From contig NC_092575.1 in assembly GCF_037975245.1 (NCBI RefSeq), positions 23,033,341 through 23,097,340 of the forward strand: a DNA stretch of 64,000 nucleotides. The letters run 5' to 3'. Numbering within the stretch: position 1 is the first letter of the stretch; every line of letters starts with the position of its first letter. Shown in pieces: positions 49,919 through 61,400 of this stretch. The position numbers were made by a program, and so were the translations under genes. The DNA comes from Apostichopus japonicus. Its lineage: Eukaryota; Echinodermata; Holothuroidea; Aspidochirotida; Stichopodidae. Below the pieces are notes generated by a model. It had not been told where the DNA came from. It was given only the letters and a program-made list of their open reading frames with translations, and searched no databases.

Positions 49919-50008
49919 TCTAGAGATCCGTGGTTCAAATCCCGGTGGAGGCTGAAAGTTTTTTCACTGTTCTTGATTTTCCAACTCACTACGATTTTCA
50001 TTTATATA
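49919..50008 (+). mobile_element. 5'-truncated copy of the same SINE, plus strand
   Basis: It starts near the B box (GTGGTTCAAATCCCGGTGGA) and runs through the same body to GATTTTCATTTATATATA. It is inverted relative to the copy at 49681-49812, with about 105 bp between them. Confidence 0.8.
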
Positions 50009-50659
50009 TATTAATTTGCCTTTGTCGTTTACCTCCATTGCATTAACATAAAGTCTGTTCAAAGCATCTCTTTCGAGATCCGGCTTTAGGAATCACACAT
50101 GATTTCGAGTTGGTCAGCATCATGTTTGATCTCTAGAGCAAGGCAAAATATATTTAATTAGAGTGGAAGTTCAGGCAAATACTTGAAATGTGTAATATCC
50201 AAATACTAAATTGATTCTCCTATATTGTCATTTTGAATTTGCTTTAGATACTTCAGGTTCATTTGCAGGTGTCCTGACCTGTGAAGCTGATACAACATCC
50301 AACAGTAAAATCAGAAGCCAGTTCAAGGGGCAGCATAACTCATGTGAGTAGTAACTATCTGCGACTTACCAATTGTGCATCTAGGTACAATATAAATAGT
50401 TGTTTTAATCTATGGGTTTTTAATCTAAGTCTTGTATGCATTTGTACAGTACAACTAGCTGTAGTAGGCTGTAATAGCTACCACTCAACATAAGGTTTTC
50501 GAAAAGAGGATCAAAACACTTTATAAATCTCACCCAACTATTGCTCCAAGCCCTATCATCACCTGTCCTCCTGCATTTCCACCCCTACCTTTCCCCCCTC
50601 TTCCACCAGCAATAGTTTAGCCCTTTTCTTCTAAGACCCTCACATCCCTCTCCCCCACC

Positions 50660-51312
50660 TAAGGGCGGCGGAACCGGGGGGCACAGGGGGCACGTGCCCC
50701 GCACTTTTCCTCAGGTTAAAAATGTGCCCTTTTTCTACATAAAAATTGAGGTGTCTCAAGTTAGCAAGAGGCCAGGGAACCAGAATGAACACTCGGGAAG
50801 GGCCGTTTCCGGCCATCTGAGGGGTTTGTAAAACCAAAAATTTTCTTGTACGCTCCGAGCCAACCGATGGTGGCGCTCCGCTCAGATAGTCGTGCATACA
50901 ACTTTGCAAATCCTGGCTATACGCCCCTGACTTTTAATGAATTTCTGTCGGTCAAACTCAAAGCTATTTCGAATGGACAAAATTTGTTAAGATATTAACA
51001 AGAAATAAATATCAATTCGGAAGATTCCTACATTAGCAAATAGCATGATTTCACCTCATTTTGTCTCAAAAGAAAACTTGTTCCTTGTTTCCCGATTTGC
51101 ACATTGGATATTGCAGTGGAAGTATGCACATTTTTCTTGAGGGGGGGGGGGGGGGGCGTTGATGAAGTGATGTGTATACGCAAATAAGATAATACAATAA
51201 GAGTTATAAAGGGTACTAAATATAAGGCTGCGTCATTCCAATCGAATTTCTGCAAATTGCCCTTTGATGTCGGTCCCCCCCCCCCAGATTAAAAGTGCTG
51301 CAGCCGCCCTTG
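50660..51312. mobile_element. hAT-like MITE, 653 bp, perfect 8-bp duplication, with a nested insertion
   Basis: The ends are TAAGGGCGGCGGAA and the inverted GCAGCCGCCCTTG, flanked by CCCCCACC at 50652-50659 and 51313-51320. It is the same family as 24848-25300. Relative to that 453-bp copy it carries about 200 extra bases between about 50907 and 51106, starting at a CAAATCCTGGCTATACGCCC segment that resembles another MITE terminus. Confidence 0.88.
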
Positions 51313-51320
51313 CCCCCACC

Positions 51321-53627
51321 AGCTTCTTGTCCCCTCTTCATATTCCTATTATGGCAACCTACAGGGGAAAGGGATAATTCTCACTTACTGCCAGTTTTGT
51401 TTGTAATATGATAGATGATAATTCTTACCCAAATATGAACTTTGCATATGTAATATATGATACAATGTATCATTGCCATTATTAATTAACAGGTATGCAT
51501 AAAGTATACTATCTAACTAACATTATATATGCAAGGCCGCACAAAATTAATAAATTAGACATTAAGAAAAACATGAAATGTTAGTTATGTCCTTCTTTCT
51601 GGAGCTTATCATCATATTCCTTCTCTCTGTCAGTCGTTTCAGATACAGAAGATACAGGGGCTATAATGAAACTGATAGGCCTATATAAAACATATAGATG
51701 TGATAAATGTATTTATGAACCGTATTTTCAAATTAGATGTTAAATCTTATGAGATTTCTACGTTTATTGGTATTCTAACAAACACCATCACGTGAAAACA
51801 AATACGTGCATGTACGTGATGAGGGGTAAAAACAAACCTTGTATTCTTTTTGAACGCCATTCCTAAAATACGTGCCTAGAATCTTAAGGTTGCGTACTAC
51901 TTATGAAATCAGAAGGCATGATATGAACATTTCGCTAAAACTAACTGAAATAGCGCATACTGTACATGTGTTCACATTATCGTAGGCCTACTTTAATTTA
52001 GGAAGTGGAAATTGCAGGGGGGAAGCTACAATGACCCGCTAGTTTGAATGCTAAATATTGCCCTGATAGTTGCGAGTTTCCATGGGTAATGGAGCTTGGG
52101 TTTCATTTCGCTTTGGCCTTTGGGTCGGTGTTGGTTGGATTTACTAAATATACTAAATGAATAGAAGAGTTATTTGATACATGTTTAGGAGTTGATGCTT
52201 GCCAGCCTGTCTATAGGAATACAACAAACCATTATGTTTCCACAAAGGTATAAACGTACGCAAGCGAAAAGGGTTATGAACGAAAGGGTTTGCCATAGTA
52301 AAAGCTATAAACAAGGTCTTCATGAGAATCATATGATCTCTGTACCTTAATGAGTATTGAGAGGTCTGTTGTTATGTATTCTGAATCTGTTGCCTACACA
52401 TTCTCCAGAGATACATTTGGCATTGATAAAGTCCCCCTCCAATCACCCTCAACTTACAGGTAATAACAACTCTATAGGAATAATCAATGATTACTGAGTT
52501 TGTATCTGTATTGTCAATTAAATACATTGAATATGTACATTTCTTTGAAAAGCCAGATAGTTTATCAGCTCTCAGCTTTTTCTTAACTTTATTATACTTC
52601 TTTGCATACATGATATATATACTATGAAGAAAAAACTAAAACATTTTCAGCTCAATTGCCATGATGACATTCATTCTGTTAATTCCAAATGCATTCACAA
52701 GTTCCTGATCAAATTTGACAGATTCATATCTTTCCACACAAAAAAAAAACGTTATGAGGATGTGGTTTGACCAAAGGAAAGCAGTCAATTTCCAAGAATT
52801 GTTTTGAGCCACCAGAATATACCTTTAATAAGTAGCCAATCTTGATGGGAATTACTAAACACCAAGTGACAGGTTGATCTACAAACTGACACATCGCTCA
52901 AATGTTATCCAACATTATCAAATGGCAAAGAAATTTGCTAAAGGTGTCTAGAAGATTGAACACTTTTCACTTCCTAAGACACCATGTGTACAACATTTGC
53001 CAGGTTTCAATATATGTTGACCTCAACGACATTGACTGACTTCATAAAACAAATGTGTTGGAGATTCTAAGAACAGTGCACCTTTCATATAAAAACAAAG
53101 TTATTATTGTCAGATATAGAACTTAAACGATTTCACATTTTGCCATCTGCTGAACTTACATGACCTTTGATTGCCATCAAAACAATCACAACCTTGTTCT
53201 CACAATAGGGAAGCTATACATCCATATTATCAGGTCTGTCAACGTTAATACTGCTGTTGAGATGTTATGTTGACAAAGTAGGGCGACATACACACACATA
53301 TGTTGACATGACTGCATATGTTACTTGTAATTGTTTACCTAAAAGGCAAGTATTCCAATATGGACATAGTCACATAGAGTATATACATACATAACCATGT
53401 TAGACAGGGAGGAGAATATTTCATGTAACTCCTACACGTGTAATTGCACTTATAGTCCCGTTGTTATTTTTAAGCTCTCACTGTAAATAACTGTTTGTAC
53501 AAAAAAGTCTCACCAAATTCATTACCCGCTCTCAAGTGAATACATTTCTGGGTACAGCGCCAATGGTGATATGATGTTTGTATTCATAAATATTTGCTTA
53601 CAATAACACAAAATATGATTTCAGTCA
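51321..53627. other. Intergenic, downstream of the ZU5 cluster
   Basis: No gene was recognised. Around 52970-53250 there are diverged relatives of the 131-145-bp array (TTGACCTCAACGACATTGAC, CATGACCTTTGATTGCCATC). Confidence 0.5.
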
Positions 53628-56600
53628 TTATTCTGGGCACAGTGTAGCTTCAACTACATGATTTTTACTTCTGAATTTTCTGACAAGTTTCGCACATCTT
53701 TCATTTCCTTGTTCTGTTAAGGCAATTTCCAATTTTGTGATGTTTGTGGGAGATATCAGTGAATGTTTGGTCAGCTTCTCTAACAACAGAGTTCCTGGTG
53801 TCTTGTGCTTCTTGATCTCAGTAATTCCTTCCTCAGAAAGTTGGAAAATATTTGCCAGCAGGGTAGATTTGTCTACATCAAGATGTTCTGATAAGTTCTG
53901 CTTTAGCTGATCAAAAGATTTAATGATGGCTGTGAGGTTGAAAGGAAGGAAATTGAAAATGTTTTTAATACACTACTTTTTATAAAATGAATTAAACTGA
54001 TCCCGTGTCATGCAAACAACATGCAGAATTGTGAGACAACAGTGATTTGTTTCTACACACACGGGTTAAATAAACCTTAAAAGCTCAGAGTTTTCGATGA
54101 AACTCAACATAAATACTCAACAGAATATACATTTTGAAACAGGTGGTTGAATTTCATTTGTAGGCAGTTTGTAAAATGTTGATGTATGAAAAGTAAGATT
54201 ACACATCTCATATGAAAGGATTATCAAGCAAACCTCAACACTTTACATATGTCCTACAAATAATTAACATGATTTTAAATTGTTAATAAGGTAATTAATT
54301 ACTCACATTCAGGTAGGACAAGCTGGAATGGAGATGTGATTTGGTCAGTGTGTAGTAATTTGTCAATCTGTGAAGATAAAATGAAGAGGAAAGCTTGATG
54401 ACTCTCCCAGAAAATTAGTTTGTGCATATCTCACCTCCATCAATTGACAGTGTGTATCAAAACACGGTTTAAGTGATATTTGTAGATACGCTAATTAGTA
54501 CTTACTGTTTAGGATATTTTGTATGTATTACATTTGTGATATGAAGACAGCTTGTCCAAAGGCCTTTTTTTGTGTTCATTTTAACATTATATTTCAAACC
54601 TGTATGATGGAAATCAGTTCGTCAATTTAGGCAAACAAAGTAGAGATTTCAATAGAAATAAAGAAATGGCTTAATTATGGAAGGTAAAAATGGTTAACAA
54701 CTAAAATAAAAGGTAAATATAAAAGGAGTCTCAGTAGCTAAGATAAATCCAAAGTGAAACGTTAAACTCCTTGTATTCAAATTTTGCTTTGTGTTAATTG
54801 AAACCAAAATCAAGTTACCTGCAACTGAATGCTAAACTGGAAAAGATTCTTCATGGACATCCCAAATCTTGCTTCTATTTCCAGATTGACAGGATCTTTG
54901 ATCCCTTTATTCTGAAGATGGAATTCTACCTTGTGTCTGTTCTTTAACCATACCGCTTCCATAGCAACATCCTTGAAGAGAGAAAATTCAATAGATTTTT
55001 AATTATTAATTCATAAAACTTGTGAGAGTCTTGAACATGGTGGTCAAGTTGTTAGGGCAATGGGCTTGAAATTTAAAGAATGTAGGTCCCAGTACTGGAC
55101 GACTGGATGGTTATGATCTGGATTTGGGCAAGGGTAGTAACATCAATTGCCTGTCTTCATCCAGGTGTATACATTGGAAAATGCAAGAAAAGTTGTAAAT
55201 ATGTGAAACAGGAATTAACTGCTTTCTGTACATGATGCTAAGAATAAATAATAATACATTATACATTTTATATAATATATAATATATCATAAATAAATGA
55301 TCATATATGACAAAATTACTAACCACTTTTCTAGGATGTGTGTTACACTGTGATGTACTGGAGTTGGTGCTAACATGTAAAATTGAAGTCATTGATTTGA
55401 GTACAACGGAGACAGGATCATGAATTATGGTTCCTTTTTGCTGGTAGATTTCTTCATTGATAAGACTCTATTAATAAAAGAAAATGAAACAATTAAATAT
55501 TATATTATTATTTATGTTAATTTTAATATTAACATCAATGCAAACACTGCTTAGTTATCCTATGGATTATCAGGCAATAACATCTTCCCGGTATGGCCCT
55601 CTCTGAGGTGGCCATCGTTTGATAAATCAGGGAGCTGTTATAAATATATAATACATAGAGTGTCTAATAGGATGCATTATCAAAGACCATTAATAGTCTG
55701 ACAGATTATGTTACGAAATAGAATTCTGTGCTATCTAAATTGGGGACACCTGGTGAAGGTGTGTTTACAAATGTGTCTGTAATTACATACTTGTTGCAAG
55801 TTTGAAATGATCAATAGCAATAAATTATTGAAGACTTAAATAGCTATTGCTAACACTGCATCAATCCTATACAATCATGTGCATGAACCATGTGTCATTC
55901 ACAAAGGCAGACAACTGGAATCCATCAGATACTTAAGCAACACCACTTGAGCCGACAAAATCAGCTACTTACTTTATGTTCCAGAGTGTCATCATTATGA
56001 AACCAAAGATGGATTGTCAATTGATCGCCCGATTCAGAAACTCTGTTTACGATCGGTAAAAGACAAACAAGTTTCCTCATCTTGGGTATGAAAGGGACAT
56101 GAGAACCGATGAGACAGGGTTTCTCAGCTTCAACTGCAAGGTGCTGACTGTTCATAGAGCAGCTGAGGTGTTTCCTTTCTAAGCTCCACTTGACAGATTT
56201 ATCTGAAGAAAATTTTAAAATCATTTTGCTAGTTAGCTTTTATAACATGGTGAAAGGTAGAACACCAATCCTAAACCATACCGTATATGAGTTTAAAGGG
56301 ACAGTCTGAAGGTAGAAAATACAATTCTACATACAAAGAACATCAAAATAGTGCAATATCATGTTTCTAACTCTATGTATGGATGCAAGGTCACTATATA
56401 AAACCCTGAAGTATAAGAAAGCTTGAATGGTATCATTTTCCTTTGGAAATGTTGTTTATTTCTCCCTAAAATGTGCAACATTTGAAATGTTTGTACAACC
56501 AAAAAGAGAATGCCTCCTTGAAATGGAGATAATTTGTCTGGACATCACCTCCTTCTTGAGATATTGATTTCTACATTACACAGAACCAGAAGGTTGAGTA

Positions 56601-58112
56601 ATTTTCTTGCCAATATTGTGTTTGTGTACTCAGGTGGTTTCACGTATAGTGTGACTTTCATTCGTTTTACTTTAGTAGTTACGTAGGTTTGAAAGGTTTT
56701 CAGGCTTTGACACATATTGACCTCAAATGACCTTATAACCAGCACAAAACACTTTGTTTTATATGTCCCAGTGGATCTAAATAGTACATATTTTTAAATC
56801 ATTTTGCTTACAAATGTTTCAGACTTTGACCTCTACAGAAATGTAGGGTTTTTGTTTTTATGTAATATGGCACCATACGCCCAGTGTCAAATAACACCAT
56901 TATGCAATGTTTGGCCAAACCATGTTTACAAGTCAAGAGGTGGTACACACAAGCTCATATACATACTTCTGTTGATCATACAAATATTTTAGTGACTATA
57001 TATAAAGCTCACTGGAGTATAAAAGACAAGACTAGGAAAGAAACATACCTGTTTGTAATACACCAGAGTACACATCAATACCCATCTGGTTAGTTAAAGA
57101 TATAGCACAGTGTGGAATAATCAAGGTGGCAGGCTTGTGTAAGGTTAGGCTTTCTGGACCAAATTTCACAAACGGGGTCAACCTTAGACTCTTGTTTGAG
57201 ATGGGTCCTTTAATGGCAGGGTCAGCAGAAACCCAAAGACTAACAATCCTTCCAGTGTGTAGTGCCCCAGCTGGTACACGCAGACAAACACCTGCGATAA
57301 AAATCTCCCCTCCACGCTGATCAAAGTATTGTTCTTTATAAAGATTGGACCCTGGAAACAAAGGAAGTCTCTCTGGAGGAGAAAAGTAATACATTTCATA
57401 TGAAAGGAAATTATTTTGTCACTTTCATGAAACATATGTTAATGCAAACCCCTGTTTTAAATCCAGAATATGATAATAACCTCTGTTAAAAGAAAAAATC
57501 TGATGTTTTCATATTCCTATTTTAGGCTATTTGTAGATAATTCAAGAAAATAAAATAAATTTGAGAATCAAATACAGATTTGATATGAGAAAGAGAGAGT
57601 AAGACCTGTAATAAACTATCTGCAACAAATGTTACAGTAGCATCATTGAATTAAACATGAAACAATCAATGACATGTTTAATGTACAGAAACAATAATAA
57701 GTATGCAGGGTATATCATATTCCTCTAGCATTGACATGCTTGAAGCTATTTTAGAGGCAAATGATATATTCATACAGAAATAAAGAAAATCATTCATTTT
57801 GGTAAATACTGAAACATAAGGGTCTAATGAAACAACTGCAATGATCCTAGAATGTCACATAAGATTGAGAATAACTATATATGTAACAAATAGAGAAGGA
57901 ATACACATGTTGCTAAAACTATAATGTACTTTACCATGTTCTTCCTTAGCAAGCAGCAACAGCCGTCTTCCCAAGTCCAGTTTTCCATGTGACAATTTCA
58001 AGGCTCTTTGGACATCCAGTCTCTTGTATCCCTCCTCTAACAAAAGTTTGAAATTGACTGACAACTTTGGTTCCCTTTTTGAAAGGATTTCCTGTTTCTC
58101 TGGAATTTTTAC
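53628..58112 (-). CDS. ZU5-UPA-death-fold protein, module B, with N-terminal UBA-like domain (start codon not found)
   Basis: Minus-strand exons are 57935-58112, 57049-57372, 55973-56202, 55327-55467, 54819-54971, 54307-54367 and 53628-53929 (stop TAA). Phases are 0,1,0,0,0,1 and the sum is 462 codons. Domains in order: a UBA-like helix bundle (LLEEGYKRLDVQRALKLSHG, then LDLGRRLLLLA); ZU5 (GGEIFIAGVCLRVPAGALHT to LHKPATLIIPHCAI); UPA over the next three exons; and a C-terminal DED/DD-like fold (LLANIFQLSEEGITEIKKHK, GTLLLEKL, CAKLVRKF). ZU5-UPA-death-domain proteins (UNC5, PIDD, ankyrins) are autoinhibited adaptors in apoptosis or innate signalling; the role here is inferred. The donor of exon 55327-55467 (GTGGTT) is weak. 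The first exon has an acceptor and a stop directly upstream, so coding must continue from an exon further 5', possibly from module A. Confidence 0.8.
56540..56850. repeat. Diverged relatives of the ~140-bp TGACCTC repeat in a module B intron
   Basis: Motifs GAAAGGTTTTCAGGCTTTGA, TTGACCTCAAATGACCTTAT and CAGACTTTGACCTCTACAGA recall the array at 11.8-13.4 kb. It lies in the intron between 56202 and 57049. Confidence 0.5.
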
Positions 58113-58426
58113 CTAAAATAATGTTGAAATATTACAAATTGTTTATAGAACTCATACTTTTTATCGCACTTTCATGAAGATAGAAAACTCTCTACTGCAC
58201 TTGAATATTCTAAAAAGACTTCCTGTGCACTTGATCTCTACACACCTAACTTTTGAGTACTAAAGCATAAAATCATGATTAAATGTTTGTTATTTTGTTA
58301 CGATTAAAGGAGGACTTATTAGTAATGGAAGAGTAATTCCTTCTTCTGTTATATGACTTGAATGACAGCAATAAGGATAATTTTCTTATTAGAAAGTACA
58401 GTACTAATCCATTCTAAGTTCTTGAT

Positions 58427-58432
58427 TTTATT
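58427..58432 (-). terminator. Polyadenylation signal AATAAA of module A
   Basis: A canonical hexamer on the minus strand about 35 nt downstream of the module A stop. It supports 58467-58816 being a genuine terminal exon in at least some transcripts. Confidence 0.6.
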
Positions 58433-58466
58433 CAAATTGATCCTTGTTTTCCTTCAAGATATAGTC

Positions 58467-61400
58467 TCAAGTCTCAACAAGTTTTTGCAAAGCACAAACC
58501 ATTTTCTTATCATCTTTCTCTCCTTCATTTTCCTTCCCATTCTTCTCCTGTGATGTACCAATGTACTCCAGCACCAGTCTTGCAACCTTATTAAAGTGAA
58601 TAGCTTTCAATCCTTGATACATTCCAATCATTCTGTCTGGCATGATGAGCTCTCTTTCATCCAATATTTTCATCAGCATCTTTCCAGATTCTGCTGCTGT
58701 CTGAATTGTTTCATTTTCTGCTGGCTTGAGCTCAAAATATACACCTAGCTTTTGACAATGTTGTTTATCTAGAAGCTTTGCAATGTCTTCTCTAAACTTT
58801 TCATATTTGTGTAAGTCTGAAAGTGAGAACAACAACATTTACTTTACAATCGAAAAAGTATAGCACATGTGTCAGATTAGAGGGCCTTAACCACATGCTA
58901 ATTGTGTGCCAGTTTTGAACAAAAAGCAACGTTCACAACTAACGTGCATATTATAGTACACTACTGGCCCACAAGCATGCAACTTGCATGACAATGTTGG
59001 TGTGCAGGTCAACCGTTGGTGCACACAATAAATTGGTTAAGTTTACTGCCAACAACTTGCATGCAACTCTGCAATTTTAAGCCCTTGTCTTGTGCATAAA
59101 TTCTAGTCTTGTATACAGCTTCACCTTCAAGGTTGCTTTTTGTTACAAAGTAGGAAGTGAGTAATATACTAACTGAAAATGAAGCGTGTAAAGATAACTT
59201 TTTTTGGATTAAATTTCTCTCCATGATAATTGTTTATGTTGATCAAATATTTCCCAATAAACTAAGGTTATATAAGTAACACTCAGGTGTGCCTACCTTA
59301 TCTACTCAGACACTCACCTGGGTTCATGCACTCTATGTGTGCTTAAATACTCTTCCATCTCCACTAATACACACTTACCTGGTGTATGTATAAGATCAAA
59401 TATAGAGCATTCATATTTTGGGGGGGTTCCAACTTCACTTAGATTGCAGCTAGCCAGGGTGGACTTTTAAAACTAGCCAAGTCCAACCATTTGTTCAACT
59501 TCTACTTATAAACTCACCTGGATGTAGTTCTCTGAAAAGAATTTCCTGGCTTTCTGGAGATAAGAGAATGTTTTTCACCTGAAGGAAAACAAAAAATTAT
59601 ATGCATAATGGAAACTTAAATGTCAGAAAGTCTAACATACAATAGTGCAGAATATCTGTCACAACCCTGTAAATGATTAGGTTACAGTAGGAATGTAATC
59701 TAGATACATAGAGCTAAAACAGAAAAAATTAACACATAATACAAATTGGAAATCCTAAGAAAAGAAATGTTGATGACAACATACCTATCATTTATGGAGT
59801 ATTTAATGGGTACTTAAGATGCCAAATAAAACAAAATTTACAATAGCTGTTGACCTGTTTGTATTATAATAAATACTTTTTCAGCATTTCACTGCATTTT
59901 GAGTTACTCATTTATTACAAAGCAATACCAAAGTGTCAGACAAAGTGGTAAACAGGATTAAAATAAGAAACTTAGGTACAGCAGGATCACTGGAAAGAAT
60001 GAAAAAAAACTTCAATAACCGGCCACTATAATTCAATTAAATTCAATTGTCATCCACCATTATTATTACAATGCAAAAGATCCATGAGAGAACATGCCAA
60101 CGAATAACTACAATTCAGTCACAGCACTGATATTATTCAATCACCTGGTAAACAGCTGCATAACTTTCAACAGACAGGACATGAATAAACGAATAACTGA
60201 TCAGAAGAGAGAAGATGCCGCTTAATATTATGTAATTAAGAGACATATGAGAACACAAACAGCTGGAAGACAATCAGCAGATATAACTCACCTTTGATTG
60301 GAGGATAAGGGCTGTCTGGTTCTTTTCATGTTGTGATACTTTTAGCTTCACATCAACCATGTCAGTGTCTCCATCATTGTTTCTGTTAAGTCTGAACTGA
60401 TGAGAGACTCTACTGGCAGCACAGAGGTGATCAATGTCTACATGCTAATGGATGAAAGATATTGAAGTTCAATGTACTGAGGATGAAAATGCTTGTTATG
60501 TATGCAAAGAAGCAATGCCACATAAATGTATGAGAATTAAGGAAAAGTTGGTAAGGAACCAAGACGTGTGGCCAAATAAAAATTCTTACATTTCATTGGC
60601 AGCTGGTGAAGATAGAATTCCATAACAACTTTCCGGTTAAGTTTGTCACATGGGGTAAGAACCCTACAGAAACAAAGTCGAGCCAGGGATATCCATGTGA
60701 TTGAAGATGAATACCGGCTTATTTTAATCCTTCTGCTTTTGATGAGTGTTCAGAGAAATTACTAGGCAGGCATGTAATTGTCTTAATCATTCTTCCTCAC
60801 AGGACAGCCACCTAATCAACATCCCACTCCAGCAAGTGAGAGTTTGCCACAGCATCTGAACACTACCTCCAAATACAAAGGGAGGTAAATAAAAGACATC
60901 CCCATTAATCATCACCAGAGTGCAGACATGGTGGGTGAAGTCTTTTGTGAAACCATGTTAAAGAACAAAGAATTTCATCTATTAAGTCATGAACCGAAAA
61001 TAACAACCCTCACAATGATATGCTCAACAACACTGCCCACCAGAAGTTTTGCAAAGATTTTAGTACCTGTTGGGTTTTTTTAACCAGAAAGTAGTGGTTG
61101 TAGGGCCAATATTCTAACCTCTACAACATTTTGAACCACTTTAGGTAACCAATCCTTGACTACAAGTCAACTTACATATAATGTTCGAAGACAAACTTTA
61201 ATAGCATTGGTTATTACAAACCTTTGTTGATTCTTCCTTCGTCAGATGGTAACTATCACCGGGTGATGACATCATCAGATCAATGTAAGAAGCATCATCA
61301 CTTCCGTCGTTTAATGTCCGGGTAATTTGAAATGTTGTATAGTTTCCCAGACTCAGTTTGGACTGGTGGTCCTCTAACAGCAACTAAAACATAAGAAAAT

